Shown piece by piece: positions 36,001 to 43,605 of a stretch of 64,000 nucleotides of DNA. Every line of letters begins with the position of its first letter. Positions within the stretch are counted from its first letter, which is position 1. This DNA is from Dendrophyllia cribrosa (taxonomy: Eukaryota > Cnidaria > Anthozoa > Scleractinia > Dendrophylliidae), in contig JAJLRJ010000002.1 in NCBI GenBank assembly GCA_024195265.1, positions 45,726,252 through 45,790,251 on the forward strand. The letters are read 5' to 3'. The notes beneath the pieces are model-generated. The model had not been told where the DNA came from. It saw only the letters and a list, made by a program, of their open reading frames with translations, and searched no databases. The position numbers and the translations under genes were made by a program.

Positions 36001-38343
36001 ATTATCTACGATTTTTGGTAAGTTCGTAGCCATTTTTCATCTTTAGTAGCTGCCTGATGAGCATCATTAAGCTTGGAGGTAGTTCAGAGTCCACTTTCTC
36101 AATGAAGCGAGTTAGGTGTTGTACTTCGTTTACCAATTTGGCTCGTTGCTCATTGAACTGGAAAAATGGCTGCCAGGAAACGAAGTAGCCTTGGGACTCA
36201 ACTCTGAATGAATTTCTCGACCTACCGCGGCATATTTTGGAAGTTGCGACCACAGGAGAACACAACAAGCGCGAAATTTCGGCGGTGGGTCGGAGTGGCT
36301 GTGGACTTAGTATATATATGAAATGTGGGGAGGACGGAAGGAACGCTGTAAAAAAATCTTGTTATTTCCCAGCATGCAGTGCGGTGGTGATGTTGATAAT
36401 TGAGGCAAGGTCAGTATGCACTAGAACGAGAGGCTGTAGCTCTGCCCGAGCAACGAATAAGAGCAAAAAAATTCGCTGCTAAGATAGGACTAGGACTGAT
36501 TTTTGCTGTGAATGTTGACTTTTGGGTTTGCCACGATGATTTGAATAAAAAAAAACTAAAGGCAAAAACATGATTTTTGTTGTTTTTCTATAACATTAAA
36601 AACGGTCATTTTTGTTATTGTCCAAATTCAAACGCTGATATTCTGCAAAAATCGCTGACTTTTTTGTGTTTATTGGGTATCTCAATTTGAGGGACTTTCT
36701 AGTCAATGCTCACAACTGCTAGTTAGGGCAATGTTCGCATGATTGAGAAAGTTGCAATTTTTTAAAGCAGTGGAGTCTTGTACGGGCGGTTTCGGGCAGT
36801 TCAGGTGTCAATGGGTTAAAGAATAAAGGTCAATTTTTGCAAAATATTTGCCATTCTTTAGATGCTGCATTGCCATGGCAATGGCCTCTACCAAAAAATT
36901 GACAACAAATAAACATGCATAAATATGTTGGAATCCTTACTGGTAAATCTCATGAACTGAAATTGCAAGATAAGAAAATTGGGCCTTACTTTGTAACTCA
37001 TGATAGGTAGTGTAGGTGCTTTTGTTAATACTCTAGGGAGCCACCTTAAAGTGCATATGAACCGAAATTTCTTTTTATGTGGTTATAAAATCTAGCCATC
37101 GAAATACACGATTCTAGCATTTGAGACGTTTTGAGTGAAAAATGGCAATGTTACAAGCGTTCAAAGTTACGCTATTTTGCCCTAAAAAATGGTTTTTAAA
37201 TCGCGCGGCCAAAATGTCAAAATGTCACGTGATGTGACGTAATGTTGGTTGCACGATCAGTTCAATATCCAGTATGGCGGCTCTGTCACACGCATTTCGA
37301 GGAGTCTTGCTATGGGCGCTTCCGAATCCCTATACATCTTTCGGAGCGGCAAGAACTCACAGAGAGTCACTGAACGTAAACAATTTTTTGCAACCAACAT
37401 TACGTCACAACTCGATTCCAGTCCCTAAATTTCGTGACCATGTTTTAGGGCAAAATAGAGTAACTTCGAACGCTTGTAACATCGCCAATTTTTACTCAAA
37501 ATGTCTCAAATTTTAGAATCGTGTTTTTCAAAGGCTAAATGTTATACTACATAAAAAGAAATTTCGGTTCATATGCACTTTAATATGCTGTGTTTGGTCT
37601 GAAATTTCAAACTAATTTAATTAATTTCTATTTTCCTTTGTCTGACAGCTTCATAAACCATCATCAACAACAATGACAAAAATTAAACTGGTTTGCAATT
37701 TTTAAACCAAAACAAAAATTCAACCACAACATACAGTGTACCTGAATGCAAGCTTGAAAATTTTCAAACCAGTTTGATTTTGGTAATGAATCTGAGAAAA
37801 TGGATTTGGTTTCAATTGATAATTTTTAAACCACACCAACACAGTGTTACAATGTACTTACTGTGCAACATGTTTTTCTTGCTTCAACAGCAACAAAAGC
37901 AACTCGTTGTTAACCCATAGTGACCAAGTTAAAATACAACAAATTCCTAAAATCCACACTCCTCTCTGTAGCACCACACCAACAAGATGATAATTCCTCG
38001 CTCCAAATGCTTGAGAACAAAGTGTCTCTACAGCAGAACCCAAACCAATGAATACTGAAGGTCCTGTGACATTGATAAAGGATATAGCTAATGTTCCCGC
38101 AGCCAATTCCACCTCACCAAGACGCCCGGCGAAAAACAAGCTTATCATATTGACTAAGTGAAAGAAAAAATATGAGAACACTGTCGGCCAAGCTATATTG
38201 AACAGTTCTTTGATTTCTTTGTAGGTGCTTCCATACAGAAATCGACCACAACGTCCAGTCTCGTTTGGAATTGAATGTCGAACATGTATCTGGTTCTCAG
38301 ATGGTTCCTTGGAAAGGTCTGTGGTATCTGCTTCATTAGCCAT
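12928..38343 (-). CDS. SLC47A: MATE / SLC47 multidrug and toxin extrusion protein, 15 exons, ~635 aa
   Basis: This is a polytopic membrane transporter of the MATE family, which exports organic cations in exchange for protons. Exons in order (minus strand): 38343-37862, 35134-35092, 33218-33174, 31828-31731, 30223-30126, 28561-28448, 23443-23376, 21916-21808, 20263-20188, 18945-18876, 18309-18180, 17104-17067, 16700-16644, 14855-14759, 13310-12928. Every intron is GT-AG, phases match throughout, and the coding sum is 1908 nt. The first MatE half is mostly in exon 1 (ELFNIAWPTVFSYF, AGRLGEVELAAGT, ETLCSQAFGARN). The second half starts in exons 6-8 (CIEWWSFEVGAF, TLGEVELASFGV, VRVGNFLGAGKPKA). 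E282 and E287 match the two substrate-binding glutamates of human MATE1 (E273, E278). The site of human E300 is Q309 and that of E389 is D398. A polar loop is followed by an extra helix near residues 579-606, as in vertebrate MATEs. Introns carry many mobile elements. The splice calls are manual. Confidence 0.9.
13692..13988. mobile_element. Foldback repeat with 109-bp palindrome and tail
   Basis: Bases 13692-13800 form a palindrome centred on GCCGCGAAGCGGC; the arms include GGTGGGTAGTGGTGGATATT. It is followed by TTTTAGTATATACTAAAAC and, at 13968-13987, a second TTTCAGTATATACTAAAACA. The last two may be the real ends of a separate short element. The repeat lies in MATE intron 14. Confidence 0.6.
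14497..14623. mobile_element. Foldback MITE with 9-bp target duplication
   Basis: Ends TAGCCTGCTCCAGG and its near complement enclose a 127-bp hairpin-forming unit rich in GCGCGA/TCGCGC. The direct repeat CTCTCTGGA flanks it on both sides (14488-14496 and 14624-14632). A 9-bp duplication fits Mutator-like transposases. Confidence 0.75.
15081..15470. mobile_element. Pogo/Tigger-like MITE, TA-flanked
   Basis: The right end is the complement of CAGTAAAATCCCTGTTAAGC, and the left end is the same with CCGT for CAGT. TA lies just outside both. Inside are repeated GGGGTGGCTTATTAGA units in the left and right thirds. It lies in MATE intron 13. Confidence 0.7.
16005..16161. mobile_element. Foldback MITE with 10-bp target duplication, nested in an older repeat
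   Basis: The direct repeat CTCACATAAG flanks the unit (15995-16004 and 16162-16171). The 157-bp insert folds on itself: TGTCCAGTACTCTGACAAAT at the left pairs with GTCCGAGTATTGGACA at the right. The surrounding host repeat (about 15980-16560) carries many CTTACGAGAGC/GCGACCAC motifs. Confidence 0.7.
16750..16835 (+). repeat. Degenerate tRNA-derived SINE head
   Basis: TGGCTCGGTTGATAGC resembles a pol III A box and GGGTTAGTATCC a worn B box, spaced as in a tRNA. No tRNA fold is intact. It lies in MATE intron 12, close to exon 13. Confidence 0.35.
17174..17651. mobile_element. TTAA-type element, family AAGGTTACAG (copy 1)
   Basis: Bounded by TTAA at 17174 and 17648-17651. The termini AAGGTTACAGAATACCTTC and, inverted, AAAGTAACAGAGTACCTTC match two longer copies at 23462-24972 and 29043-29770. 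It is non-coding and lies in MATE intron 11. Confidence 0.65.
17652..17740 (+). repeat. Possible tRNA-derived SINE head and tail
   Basis: A GTGTGGACTAGTGCGTGGCT segment is followed at tRNA spacing by CCCGGGTTCACATC, which resembles a B box. The sequence to about 17930 may be the SINE body. Assignment is tentative. Confidence 0.3.
19553..20010 (+). mobile_element. LINE 3'-end fragment in MATE intron 9
   Basis: The segment begins with a short LINE-type C-terminus (RTDKMKKSFTRTGVSIWNSI, then PLSVKTLNKSKF). It continues with about 330 bp of 3' UTR and ends in AATAAATTGTTGTTGTTG, the simple-repeat tail of CR1/Rex-type LINEs. It is 5'-truncated and dead. Confidence 0.7.
20611..20766. mobile_element. 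Foldback element, family TGTGGTTCAAATTTTTC (copy 1)
   Basis: Arms containing TTGAAAATTTTCAAACC and AAACTGGTTTGA pair across a centre near 20690. Related sequence occurs at 37587-37850 and 63713-63812, so this is a dispersed family. Confidence 0.65.
21304..21722. mobile_element. TTAA-type foldback element
   Basis: TTAA occurs at both edges. The ends AAAGTGCCCATAACGATTTT and its near complement are followed by long pairing arms (about 170 bp). It lies in MATE intron 8, about 86 bp from exon 8. Confidence 0.7.
22399..22813 (-). mobile_element. Probable solo LTR
   Basis: On the minus strand the unit starts TGTACTACAG and ends GGTTACA. It carries TATAAATG (near 22683) and AATAAA (near 22492) in the order expected of an LTR promoter and poly(A) signal. 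The terminal TG...CA fits, but I cannot find a convincing target duplication or internal coding region. It lies in MATE intron 7. Confidence 0.5.
23462..24972. mobile_element. TTAA-type element, family AAGGTTACAG (copy 2), with nested foldback
   Basis: TTAA at both ends with inverted termini AAGGTTACAGAGTACCTTC / GAAGGTACACGGTAACCTT. The right ~190 bp is nearly the same as 29577-29768 in copy 3. A foldback insert is nested at 23807-23937. The left edge is 18 bp from the splice acceptor of MATE exon 7. Confidence 0.7.
23807..23937. mobile_element. Nested foldback MITE, 131 bp
   Basis: CTATAGAAGTTTTGCACGGC at the left pairs with the right arm over about 45 bp, including the 22-bp block with GCAGCCATGTTGCATGGCAG. 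Short frames inside are mirror artefacts. Confidence 0.65.
25538..25657. mobile_element. Harbinger-like foldback MITE, TTA target duplication
   Basis: TTA flanks both sides (25535-25537, 25658-25660). The arms start GGCCCGGTTCAAACGTCGAA and pair nearly perfectly around AAGAACAATAGATTTT. TTA duplications are usual for PIF/Harbinger. Confidence 0.75.
26175..27403. mobile_element. 1.2-kb TIR element with GC-richer core
   Basis: The ends, ATAATTGAAGGGCTCGG and its near complement, extend into about 90 bp of imperfect inverted repeat (CATATCCAGCCTATGTTGCT). The core (about 26480-26930) is richer in GC than its surroundings and has open frames of 84-88 codons on both strands, none of which I recognise. 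It may be captured host sequence. A second repeat, sharing the motif GCCCGACGGGCAAGC, brackets the whole area at about 25920-26010 and 28240-28305. Confidence 0.55.
27818..27900. repeat. Short tandem repeat of GCGACTTCGTCGCT-type units
   Basis: About three imperfect units containing CGACTTCGTCGCTNGCTT. The surrounding 27640-27960 has an open minus frame only because the repeat lacks stops. Confidence 0.5.
29043..29770. mobile_element. TTAA-type element, family AAGGTTACAG (copy 3)
   Basis: Ends AAGGTTACAGTGTACCTTC and GAAGGTACACTGTAACCTT are inverted repeats. The TTAA is decayed to TCAA/TTCA. The interior has further paired arms (GTGTCGGCGAATTTCTTATT near 29355). It lies in MATE intron 5. Confidence 0.65.
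30896..31428. mobile_element. Pogo/Tigger-like MITE, 533 bp, TA target
   Basis: TA lies outside both ends. The termini CAGTGGAACCCCGCTATAAC and the complement are perfect or nearly so. The interior repeats TTCGTTATAGCGGGG several times. CAGT ends with a TA target fit pogo/Tigger-type elements. It lies in MATE intron 4. Confidence 0.8.
31915..32330 (-). repeat. Dispersed repeat, inverted partner of 48040-48425
   Basis: About 400 bp here matches 48040-48425 in reverse orientation. Shared blocks include AGGCTGTACCACAATGAAGC, ATTAGTAATG, the GTCGTGACACTTCA block, AGCCGGAAGTCACTAAAC and TCATGCCGCTA. Neither copy encodes anything obvious. Both could be remnants of a SINE or of a longer element's end. 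Confidence 0.6.
32600..33060 (-). repeat. Dispersed repeat with 32-C run, related to 40215-40510
   Basis: Many TA-rich phrases such as CCCTATTCTAGACC repeat here. The right edge has CACATACCTATATAGC and then 32 consecutive C (32991-33022). The same phrases occur inverted at 40215-40510 with a 16-G run. This is one family in two orientations. Confidence 0.55.
34250..34637. mobile_element. Near-perfect 388-bp palindrome
   Basis: The arms start TAGAGTACCGAAG and pair over about 190 bp to a centre at 34443-34444 (TTCATTACGTAATGAA), with differences mainly in the outer 40 bp. There is essentially no loop. TA at both edges suggests a TA target. It lies in MATE intron 2. Confidence 0.8.
35412..37049. 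mobile_element. TTAA-type element, family TTAAGGTGGCTC, carrying a nested element
   Basis: Ends TTAAGGTGGCTC and its complement at 37038-37049. The same terminal motif marks the large palindromes at 43602-45398 (GGTGGTTC) and 56346-58075 (GGTGGCTC). A second TTAA element is nested inside at 35799-36819. The right TTAA (37046-37049) is also the left TTAA of the next element. It lies in MATE intron 1. Confidence 0.65.
35799..36819. mobile_element. PiggyBac-like TTAA element (copy 1), 1021 bp
   Basis: Termini TTAACCCATTGACACCT and AGGTGTCAATGGGTTAA match the piggyBac pattern (TTAA target, CCC...GGG ends). A related copy lies inverted at 42314-43605. Both share a conserved internal block (about 35990-36300 here) with open frames such as QHLTRFIEKVDSELPPSL, which I cannot assign to a family. 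No transposase motif is seen. Confidence 0.7.
37046..37583. mobile_element. TTAA-type element abutting the previous one
   Basis: TTAA at 37046-37049 and 37580-37583. The inverted ends AAAGTGCATATGAACCGAAA continue as pairing arms. It shares its left TTAA with the element ending at 37049. Confidence 0.75.
37587..37850. repeat. Two degenerate copies of the TGTGGTTCAAATTTTTC foldback family
   Basis: Phrases such as CAAACCAGTTTGATTTTGG and TTTTCCTTTGTCTGA match 20611-20766 and 63713-63812. Two partial palindromes lie side by side (37587-37735 and 37748-37850). The right edge is only about 12 bp from the exon 1 donor of the MATE gene. Confidence 0.55.
37862..38343 (-). CDS. SLC47A: MATE gene exon 1 (160 codons plus 2 nt)
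   Basis: It starts at the first ATG of the frame (MANEADTTDL) and encodes the cytoplasmic N-terminus and about the first four membrane helices. The donor GTAAGT follows at 37861. Exon 2 (35134-35092, starting after CTTAG) completes the split His codon and adds LTEEFVLICLPALI. The upstream 38344-38484 segment is the presumed promoter and 5' UTR; I see no TATA box. Confidence 0.9.
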
Positions 38344-38484
38344 CTGGGCTCAGTCTGTGATGAAATTAAAGCCAGCTGTACTGTATTTATGAACTGTGTG
38401 TAAAAGAGAAAACTCTACATAAACTTCAGCTGACACATTCCTCGTAACCCCCTTCACTCTACTCTAGGCATCTTTCTATAAATA

Positions 38485-39345
38485 CAGTCAAACCACGTTA
38501 ATCAAAACAAAGTTGTCCACACACGACCACTAAACTGCCACAAAATCATTAATTATATTAATTAAAATAAACTAAATATTTAAAACAATTAACATAAATA
38601 TTTAATTTATAATAAATAATAATGAAATTTAATATTATTAATATTATTATTAATTATTATTTTATTAATAATAAAATACAAAATTAATAGATAATAATTA
38701 TAAATGAATAAACAATATATAGATTGCTTCACTTGTTCTATGAGTGCTCTATGCATACACTGTAGATATGCAGAGCAAAATACAAATGAAAGGACGGAAA
38801 GCTGTAACTCGAGTTTCACTCACTATTATAAAGAAACTCAAATTACAACTTTCTTTTCTTACATTTAATTAATTATATATTGTTTTAATTATTTATATAC
38901 TATTAATATTATTAAGTTACATATTTATTCATTTTTAATAATTTAATTATAATTAAAAAATTAAATATAATTAAATAATATTAATAATTTATATTAAATA
39001 TAAATGTTAAAATTACGATTTTAGTAATTCAAATCATTTGGTTTGTGTGATGTGGTTAGTGTCTGGTATTGGTCTACATTTTGAGGTGTCCCTATTATAG
39101 AGGTACCATAAATCATCTATGAAGTTTATACCCTCCCCCCCCCCTCTAATAAGTCCCTTTTTGGAGCAAGAAATTTACTGTATTAAGCCCCCCTCAAAAG
39201 CTCTTGAAATAAATAAGCCCCCAGGGGGCCTTAATTTATAGAGGATTTATGGTACACATACAGTGTAGGGATTGTATGAAGAGAACAGTCCATTATAGAG
39301 AGGTGTCCGTATTATGGGGGTGTTATATAAGGAGAGGTTTGACTA
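38485..39345. mobile_element. Pogo-like element remnant with nested MITE and AT-rich core
   Basis: The ends CAGTCAAACCACG and, inverted, AGAGGTTTGACT suggest a pogo-like element. A TA-flanked MITE with ends CCATAAATC is nested at 39106-39252. Bases 38540-39010 are almost pure A/T with no frames of interest. This lies directly upstream of the MATE gene. Confidence 0.5.
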
Positions 39346-39599
39346 GATATCACACCTTAGTCATGTCAATTAGTATACAGTGTTCTCAGTTGAACCCGTA
39401 ACCCGTAACACCTGTGAGGCGTGTCATTAGTTAGTGTTACAGCTGTGAATTAAGTGTTTCAATACAAAGTTCAGTAAGACCTTTTGGCCATGTGCCACAT
39501 TGTTACGGCTGTTAACTGAAATAGAACAGTTGATTTAAAAGTTATCGAGAACCCTCGTATATGTTATCGCACGGGCCCGAGTAAAATTAAGAATTAATA

Positions 39600-39692
39600 T
39601 ACAGTACCATGTGTTTTCAGAAGCTGTAAGAAACTGACCAAGTCGCGAAGCAAGGAGGGCAATTTCTACAGCTCCTGAAAACACAAGTCAGG
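39600..39692. repeat. Small foldback, ~90 bp
   Basis: GTGTTTTCAGAAGCTGTAAGAA pairs with TTTCTACAGCTCCTGAAAACAC around a GACCAAGTCGCGAAGC loop. The 39693-40200 flank holds one 82-codon minus frame (40138-39890) that I cannot assign. Confidence 0.5.
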
Positions 39693-40214
39693 GATGTAGA
39701 TAATAGCCAGGAACCGGGGAAATTACTAGAGAACATAGCCTAATTTATTGATAAAAATCACTTTACGACAAAAACAAAGCAAATTTTACTACAGCATACC
39801 AGTCCTGTGTTTTTGAAGTTTTTGCCGCTTTGACATAATTATAAAGAACAACAAATGGCGAGTTCAAACTAAATTGCACCTTTGACGATTTAATTGCTTT
39901 CTTTCACTTCTTTTAGCCTTATTCTTTCTTCTGTTAAACGTATATTGTCCTTTTCAGCAAAATCTGTCAAAGTTCTTTTCTTCTGGTCTGCATAAATCTG
40001 CATGTATTCAGTGAAGTGATGGAATTTTAAAATTTCTTCAAGGTCTTCAACGTCATAAACTGGCCTGCAGGCACCTAGTTTATTCAAGTTTTTACACAAG
40101 TAATCACTTCCTGTTTGGCATAAAATATTGTAATACACCTATAGAATGCCTTTCTTAGGTATCATCGGATTTACTTTGGCAAAACATGCAACGCTCTGTT
40201 TGTAAAGTTTCTTC

Positions 40215-40680
40215 AAAACCCGGGGGGGGGGGGGGGGAGGGGTACTCCCCCAAAATACCTATATGGGTATGTGCCACCCAACGGGGTCGTGATTTTGGGA
40301 CTCCTGATCTAGAACGGGGTATCCATTTTAGAGACATTTCCTACAATGTAGAACGAGGTATAATATTTCGAACGCACGAAAGTTTCAAATTATCAACAGG
40401 GTATCATTTTGAATGCAAATTCTTTCTAAAACGGGGTCCAAATTTGGAGACCCGGGCGGCACATACCCACCCAAAATATACCCGAGTAACCCCGGGCTTC
40501 AAAATCCCGCCAATCCAACTGTATACAAAGAGAACGACGCACTCAACCAATCATAAGTGAGAAATTTTGATGCTCAACCAATCAGGAGTGAGTAATTTTG
40601 CCCTCAATTAAGGAAAAATGCCCCCTTTATCAGCCAATCAGCATTCAGTAATTTTGCCTTCTATGTTATAAGAATAATGT
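40215..40680 (+). repeat. Dispersed repeat (partner of 32600-33060) followed by CCAATCA tandem units
   Basis: GGGGTACTCCCCCAAAATAC, ACGGGGT and TATGTGCC phrases mirror the 32600-33060 repeat. From 40540 to 40660 three units of roughly 45 bp with CCAATCA and AGTAATTTTGCC follow. The next 420 bp (to 41099) show nothing I can name. Confidence 0.5.
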
Positions 40681-41099
40681 GCATTTTTATAAGACTGGCT
40701 CTGCAAGTGGGCAAAAAGAATCAAATCATTCTATGATTGAGTACCCAAGAAGAAAATAATAATGATGTCAAAATTTAGTACATTTGTTTTGTGAATCTCA
40801 CATACAAATCATTTCTAAAATATAAACACATTTTGAAACCATTAAATGCCAAAAACTGGCTATTGGAGTCTGGAAAATGTATGTGTAAATTTTAGGCAAG
40901 CCAGTTCCCTGCCGGGATAAAAGTTTCCCATCTAAGATGATTGTTTTGATCTATAGTTTATGTGAACTGGGTAAATTTGACTTGGGGAAAATATGTAGTG
41001 TGTGGTACTGTCTACAAAATTAATATATCTCATTTTACCTTGACGAAATTGTTTTTATTTCTTTATTTTCGACTTGTTATGGTTTGTGTTGCCATAAGA

Positions 41100-41403
41100 C
41101 AGAGATTCCAACCCTTTGAATAAAAAAGGGAGGTTTAGTGGGAGCGGCAAAAGTGCCACTACGAGTGCTGAGGGGGGAGGGGCTCTAGAGGGTCGGGGTG
41201 CACGCCCCCCCCCATGGACAAATGAAAAAAAAGCCTCTAAGATGCCATTTCATGCATTTTGAGATCATTTTCACGGGAAAGTTGTCTTGGATAACCTGGT
41301 AGAGTTTTAAACGGGAGAATATTGAGCAAAAAAAACCGGGAGGCCGGAAATGATTGCTGAAAACGGGAGGTTTCCAGCCAAAATGGGAGAGTTGGAATCA
41401 CTG
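41100..41403. mobile_element. hAT-like MITE with CAGNGATTCCAAC ends
   Basis: The left end CAGAGATTCCAAC and the right end GTTGGAATCACTG form a 13-bp inverted repeat with one mismatch. An 8-bp duplication is not visible, so hAT is a guess from the CAG...CTG ends. The interior repeats GGGAGG motifs. Confidence 0.5.
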
Positions 41404-41615
41404 ACGAGATTACATCGATGACTAATCAATGTCACCAATGACTAATCGATGCAATCAATGACTAATCGATGACTACAAATTTTGTGGCCTATCGATTATT
41501 CATTGATTACTCATTGATCATCAGCAATAATCAATGACTAATCAACTGATTACCCATCGATTACCTATTGATTACTCATTGATTTTATTGATATCATTGA
41601 TGTCATCGAGTAGTT
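41404..41615. repeat. Satellite-like array of ATCAATGACTA / ATCGATGACTA units
   Basis: About 210 bp of 10-14-bp units alternate ATCAATGACTA and ATCGATGACTA. Units point one way in the left half and the other way (TGATTACTCATTGATT) in the right half. Confidence 0.75.
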
Positions 41616-41667
41616 ACATCTGGATATAAGCGAATATAGATCACCTAGCATGTGCACATAAGTCTCT

Positions 41668-41882
41668 TTAACCCTTTCACTCCCAGAGTCAATTATGGAG
41701 ACAGGTAATGTAGTTCTATAAACTTTTAAGTCTGTGGACGAAATCCTATGGTGTGACCATTCAAATTAAACCTCTTCGGCAGTTCTTTTGCATGGTAGCA
41801 TTTGTTTCTTATATTTTACAAAACAAAATTTGGGATTTTTCTTGAATTTTGATTTTTGGCACTCTTGGGAGTTAAAGGGTTT
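41668..41882. mobile_element. Short TTAA-type MITE, family TTAACCCTTTCACTCCCAGA
   Basis: Left end TTAACCCTTTCACTCCCAGA; the right end is a diverged complement (CTCTTGGGAGTTAAAGGGTT). A solitary end of the same family lies at 30708-30735 (GACTCTGGGAGTGACAGGGT). Bases 41883-42313 show no named feature. Confidence 0.55.
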
Positions 41883-42313
41883 ATACAGTATTTCCTGGTT
41901 ATTTTCTTTATTCGTCCCTTTTGCGACAAAAGAACTGAGAAAATATTTAAAGGAGACGTAAACTTATGCTCGCGGGCTACATGTAAGCTTATAAAAAAAA
42001 ACATCCTCGTGCGCGCTCTGGCGATGATTTTCCACGAGTGTTAACGATCAATTAAGCTGATACCGTGTAGATCGCAAGACACAAATAGCTTTTCACTTAC
42101 CCACTAAACTGCTGTAAAAAAATCCACAAAAACAGGACTTCAACAACACTCCACTCTCCACTGTCCTGTCATATTGTTCTCTTGTTGCCTCTCGTCGAGC
42201 GACGTCGCCCAGCAATTTTCATTTTCTGCTTCAGCCCTCGTGCCTTTTTGTCAGCGGGTTATGTTTATCACGTGTTGCGTGACGACAATGCGACGCGCAT
42301 AGCCCGCGCATAT

Positions 42314-43605
42314 TTAACCCATTGACACCTGAACCGCCCGTAACCGCCCGTACAAGACTCCACTGCTTTAAAAAATTGTAACTTTCTCAATCGTGCGAAC
42401 ATTGCCTTAACTAGCAGTTGTGAACATTGACTAGAAAGTCTTTCAAATTGAGATACCCAATAAACACAAAAAAGTCAGCGATTTTTGCAGAATATCAGCG
42501 TTTGAATTTGGACAATAACAAAAATTACCGTTTTTAACGTCATAGAAAAACAACAAAAATCACGTTTTTGCCTTTATTTTTTTTTATTCAAATCATCGTG
42601 GCAAACCCAAAAGTCAACATTTACAGCAAAATTCAGTCCTAGTCCTAGCTTAGCAGTGAATTTTTTTGCTCTTATTCGTTGCTCGGGCCTAGCTACAGCT
42701 TCTTATACTAGTGCATACTCACCTTGCCTCGATTTTCAACATCACCACCGCACTGCATGCTGGGAAATAAACAGATTTTTTTTGACAGCGCCCATTCCGT
42801 CCTCCACAATTTTCATATATACAGCTGTTTCGAGAAAGGTTGTCGGAAAAAAGCGCAAAAGTGCACGCGACAATCCCGAAAAATAATATGGGATATGATC
42901 AATGAATTTTAATAAGTCAAATGAATACATGAAACCCGCCATGCCACGTCCGTACAGGGACGATCTTAGATGGCGGGCCATTGGGATAAATGAGTTTTTA
43001 GGATATAGCGTGGATGACTACCCACAATACCTTTCTGGATTGTCGCGTGCACTTTTACGCTTTTTTCCGACAACCTTTCTCGAAACAGCTGTATACTAAG
43101 TCCACAGCCACTCTGACCCACCGCCGAAATTTCGCGCTTGTTGTGTTCTCCTGTGGTCGCAACTTCCAAAATATGCCGCGGTAGGTCGAGAAATTCATCC
43201 AGAGTCGAGTCCCAAAGCCACTTCGTTTCCAGGCGGCCATTTTTCCAGTTCAACGAGCAACGAGCCAAATTGGTAAACGAAGTACAACATCTAACTCGCT
43301 TCATTGAGAAGTGGACTCTGAACTACCTCCAAGCTTAATGATGCTCATCAGGCAGCTACTAAAGATGAAAAATGGCGTGAACTTACCAAAAATCGTAGAT
43401 AATTCATATTGGACCCTTTATTGCAAATCAACCAAGCAAAATGAGATCGTCACAATGACGTTTCCAGTAAACTCGAGCCTTCAGTGTTTTAGAACAGCAG
43501 CACTTTCAATGGTAACTCCAAATATGAAGTCACGAAATCCTATGGGGCGTGTGTATGCAGAAAATCACTCAAAAACGTAAAAATCCTCAGGTGTCAATGG
43601 GTTAA
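42314..43605. mobile_element. PiggyBac-like TTAA element (copy 2), inverted relative to copy 1
   Basis: TTAA at 42314-42317 and 43602-43605, with ends CCCATTGACACCT and complement. The interior matches 35799-36819 in reverse. The extra length is explained by a nested MITE at 42832-43091. Its right TTAA is also the left end of the large palindrome. Confidence 0.75.
42832..43091. mobile_element. Nested MITE, 260 bp, TATA target duplication
   Basis: The ends CAGCTGTTTCGAGAAAGGTT are perfect inverted repeats over more than 50 bp. TATA flanks both sides (42828-42831, 43092-43095). The corresponding site in copy 1 (near 36310-36320) has an uninterrupted TATATATATG, confirming an insertion. Confidence 0.8.

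Noticed and set aside
39890..40138. 82-codon minus frame ending in a charged helix
   Set aside because: It could be a gene or transposase scrap, but there is no matching exon, motif or partner nearby.
41404..41615. CRISPR array
   Set aside because: Units are 10-14 bp without spacers and the sequence is eukaryotic.
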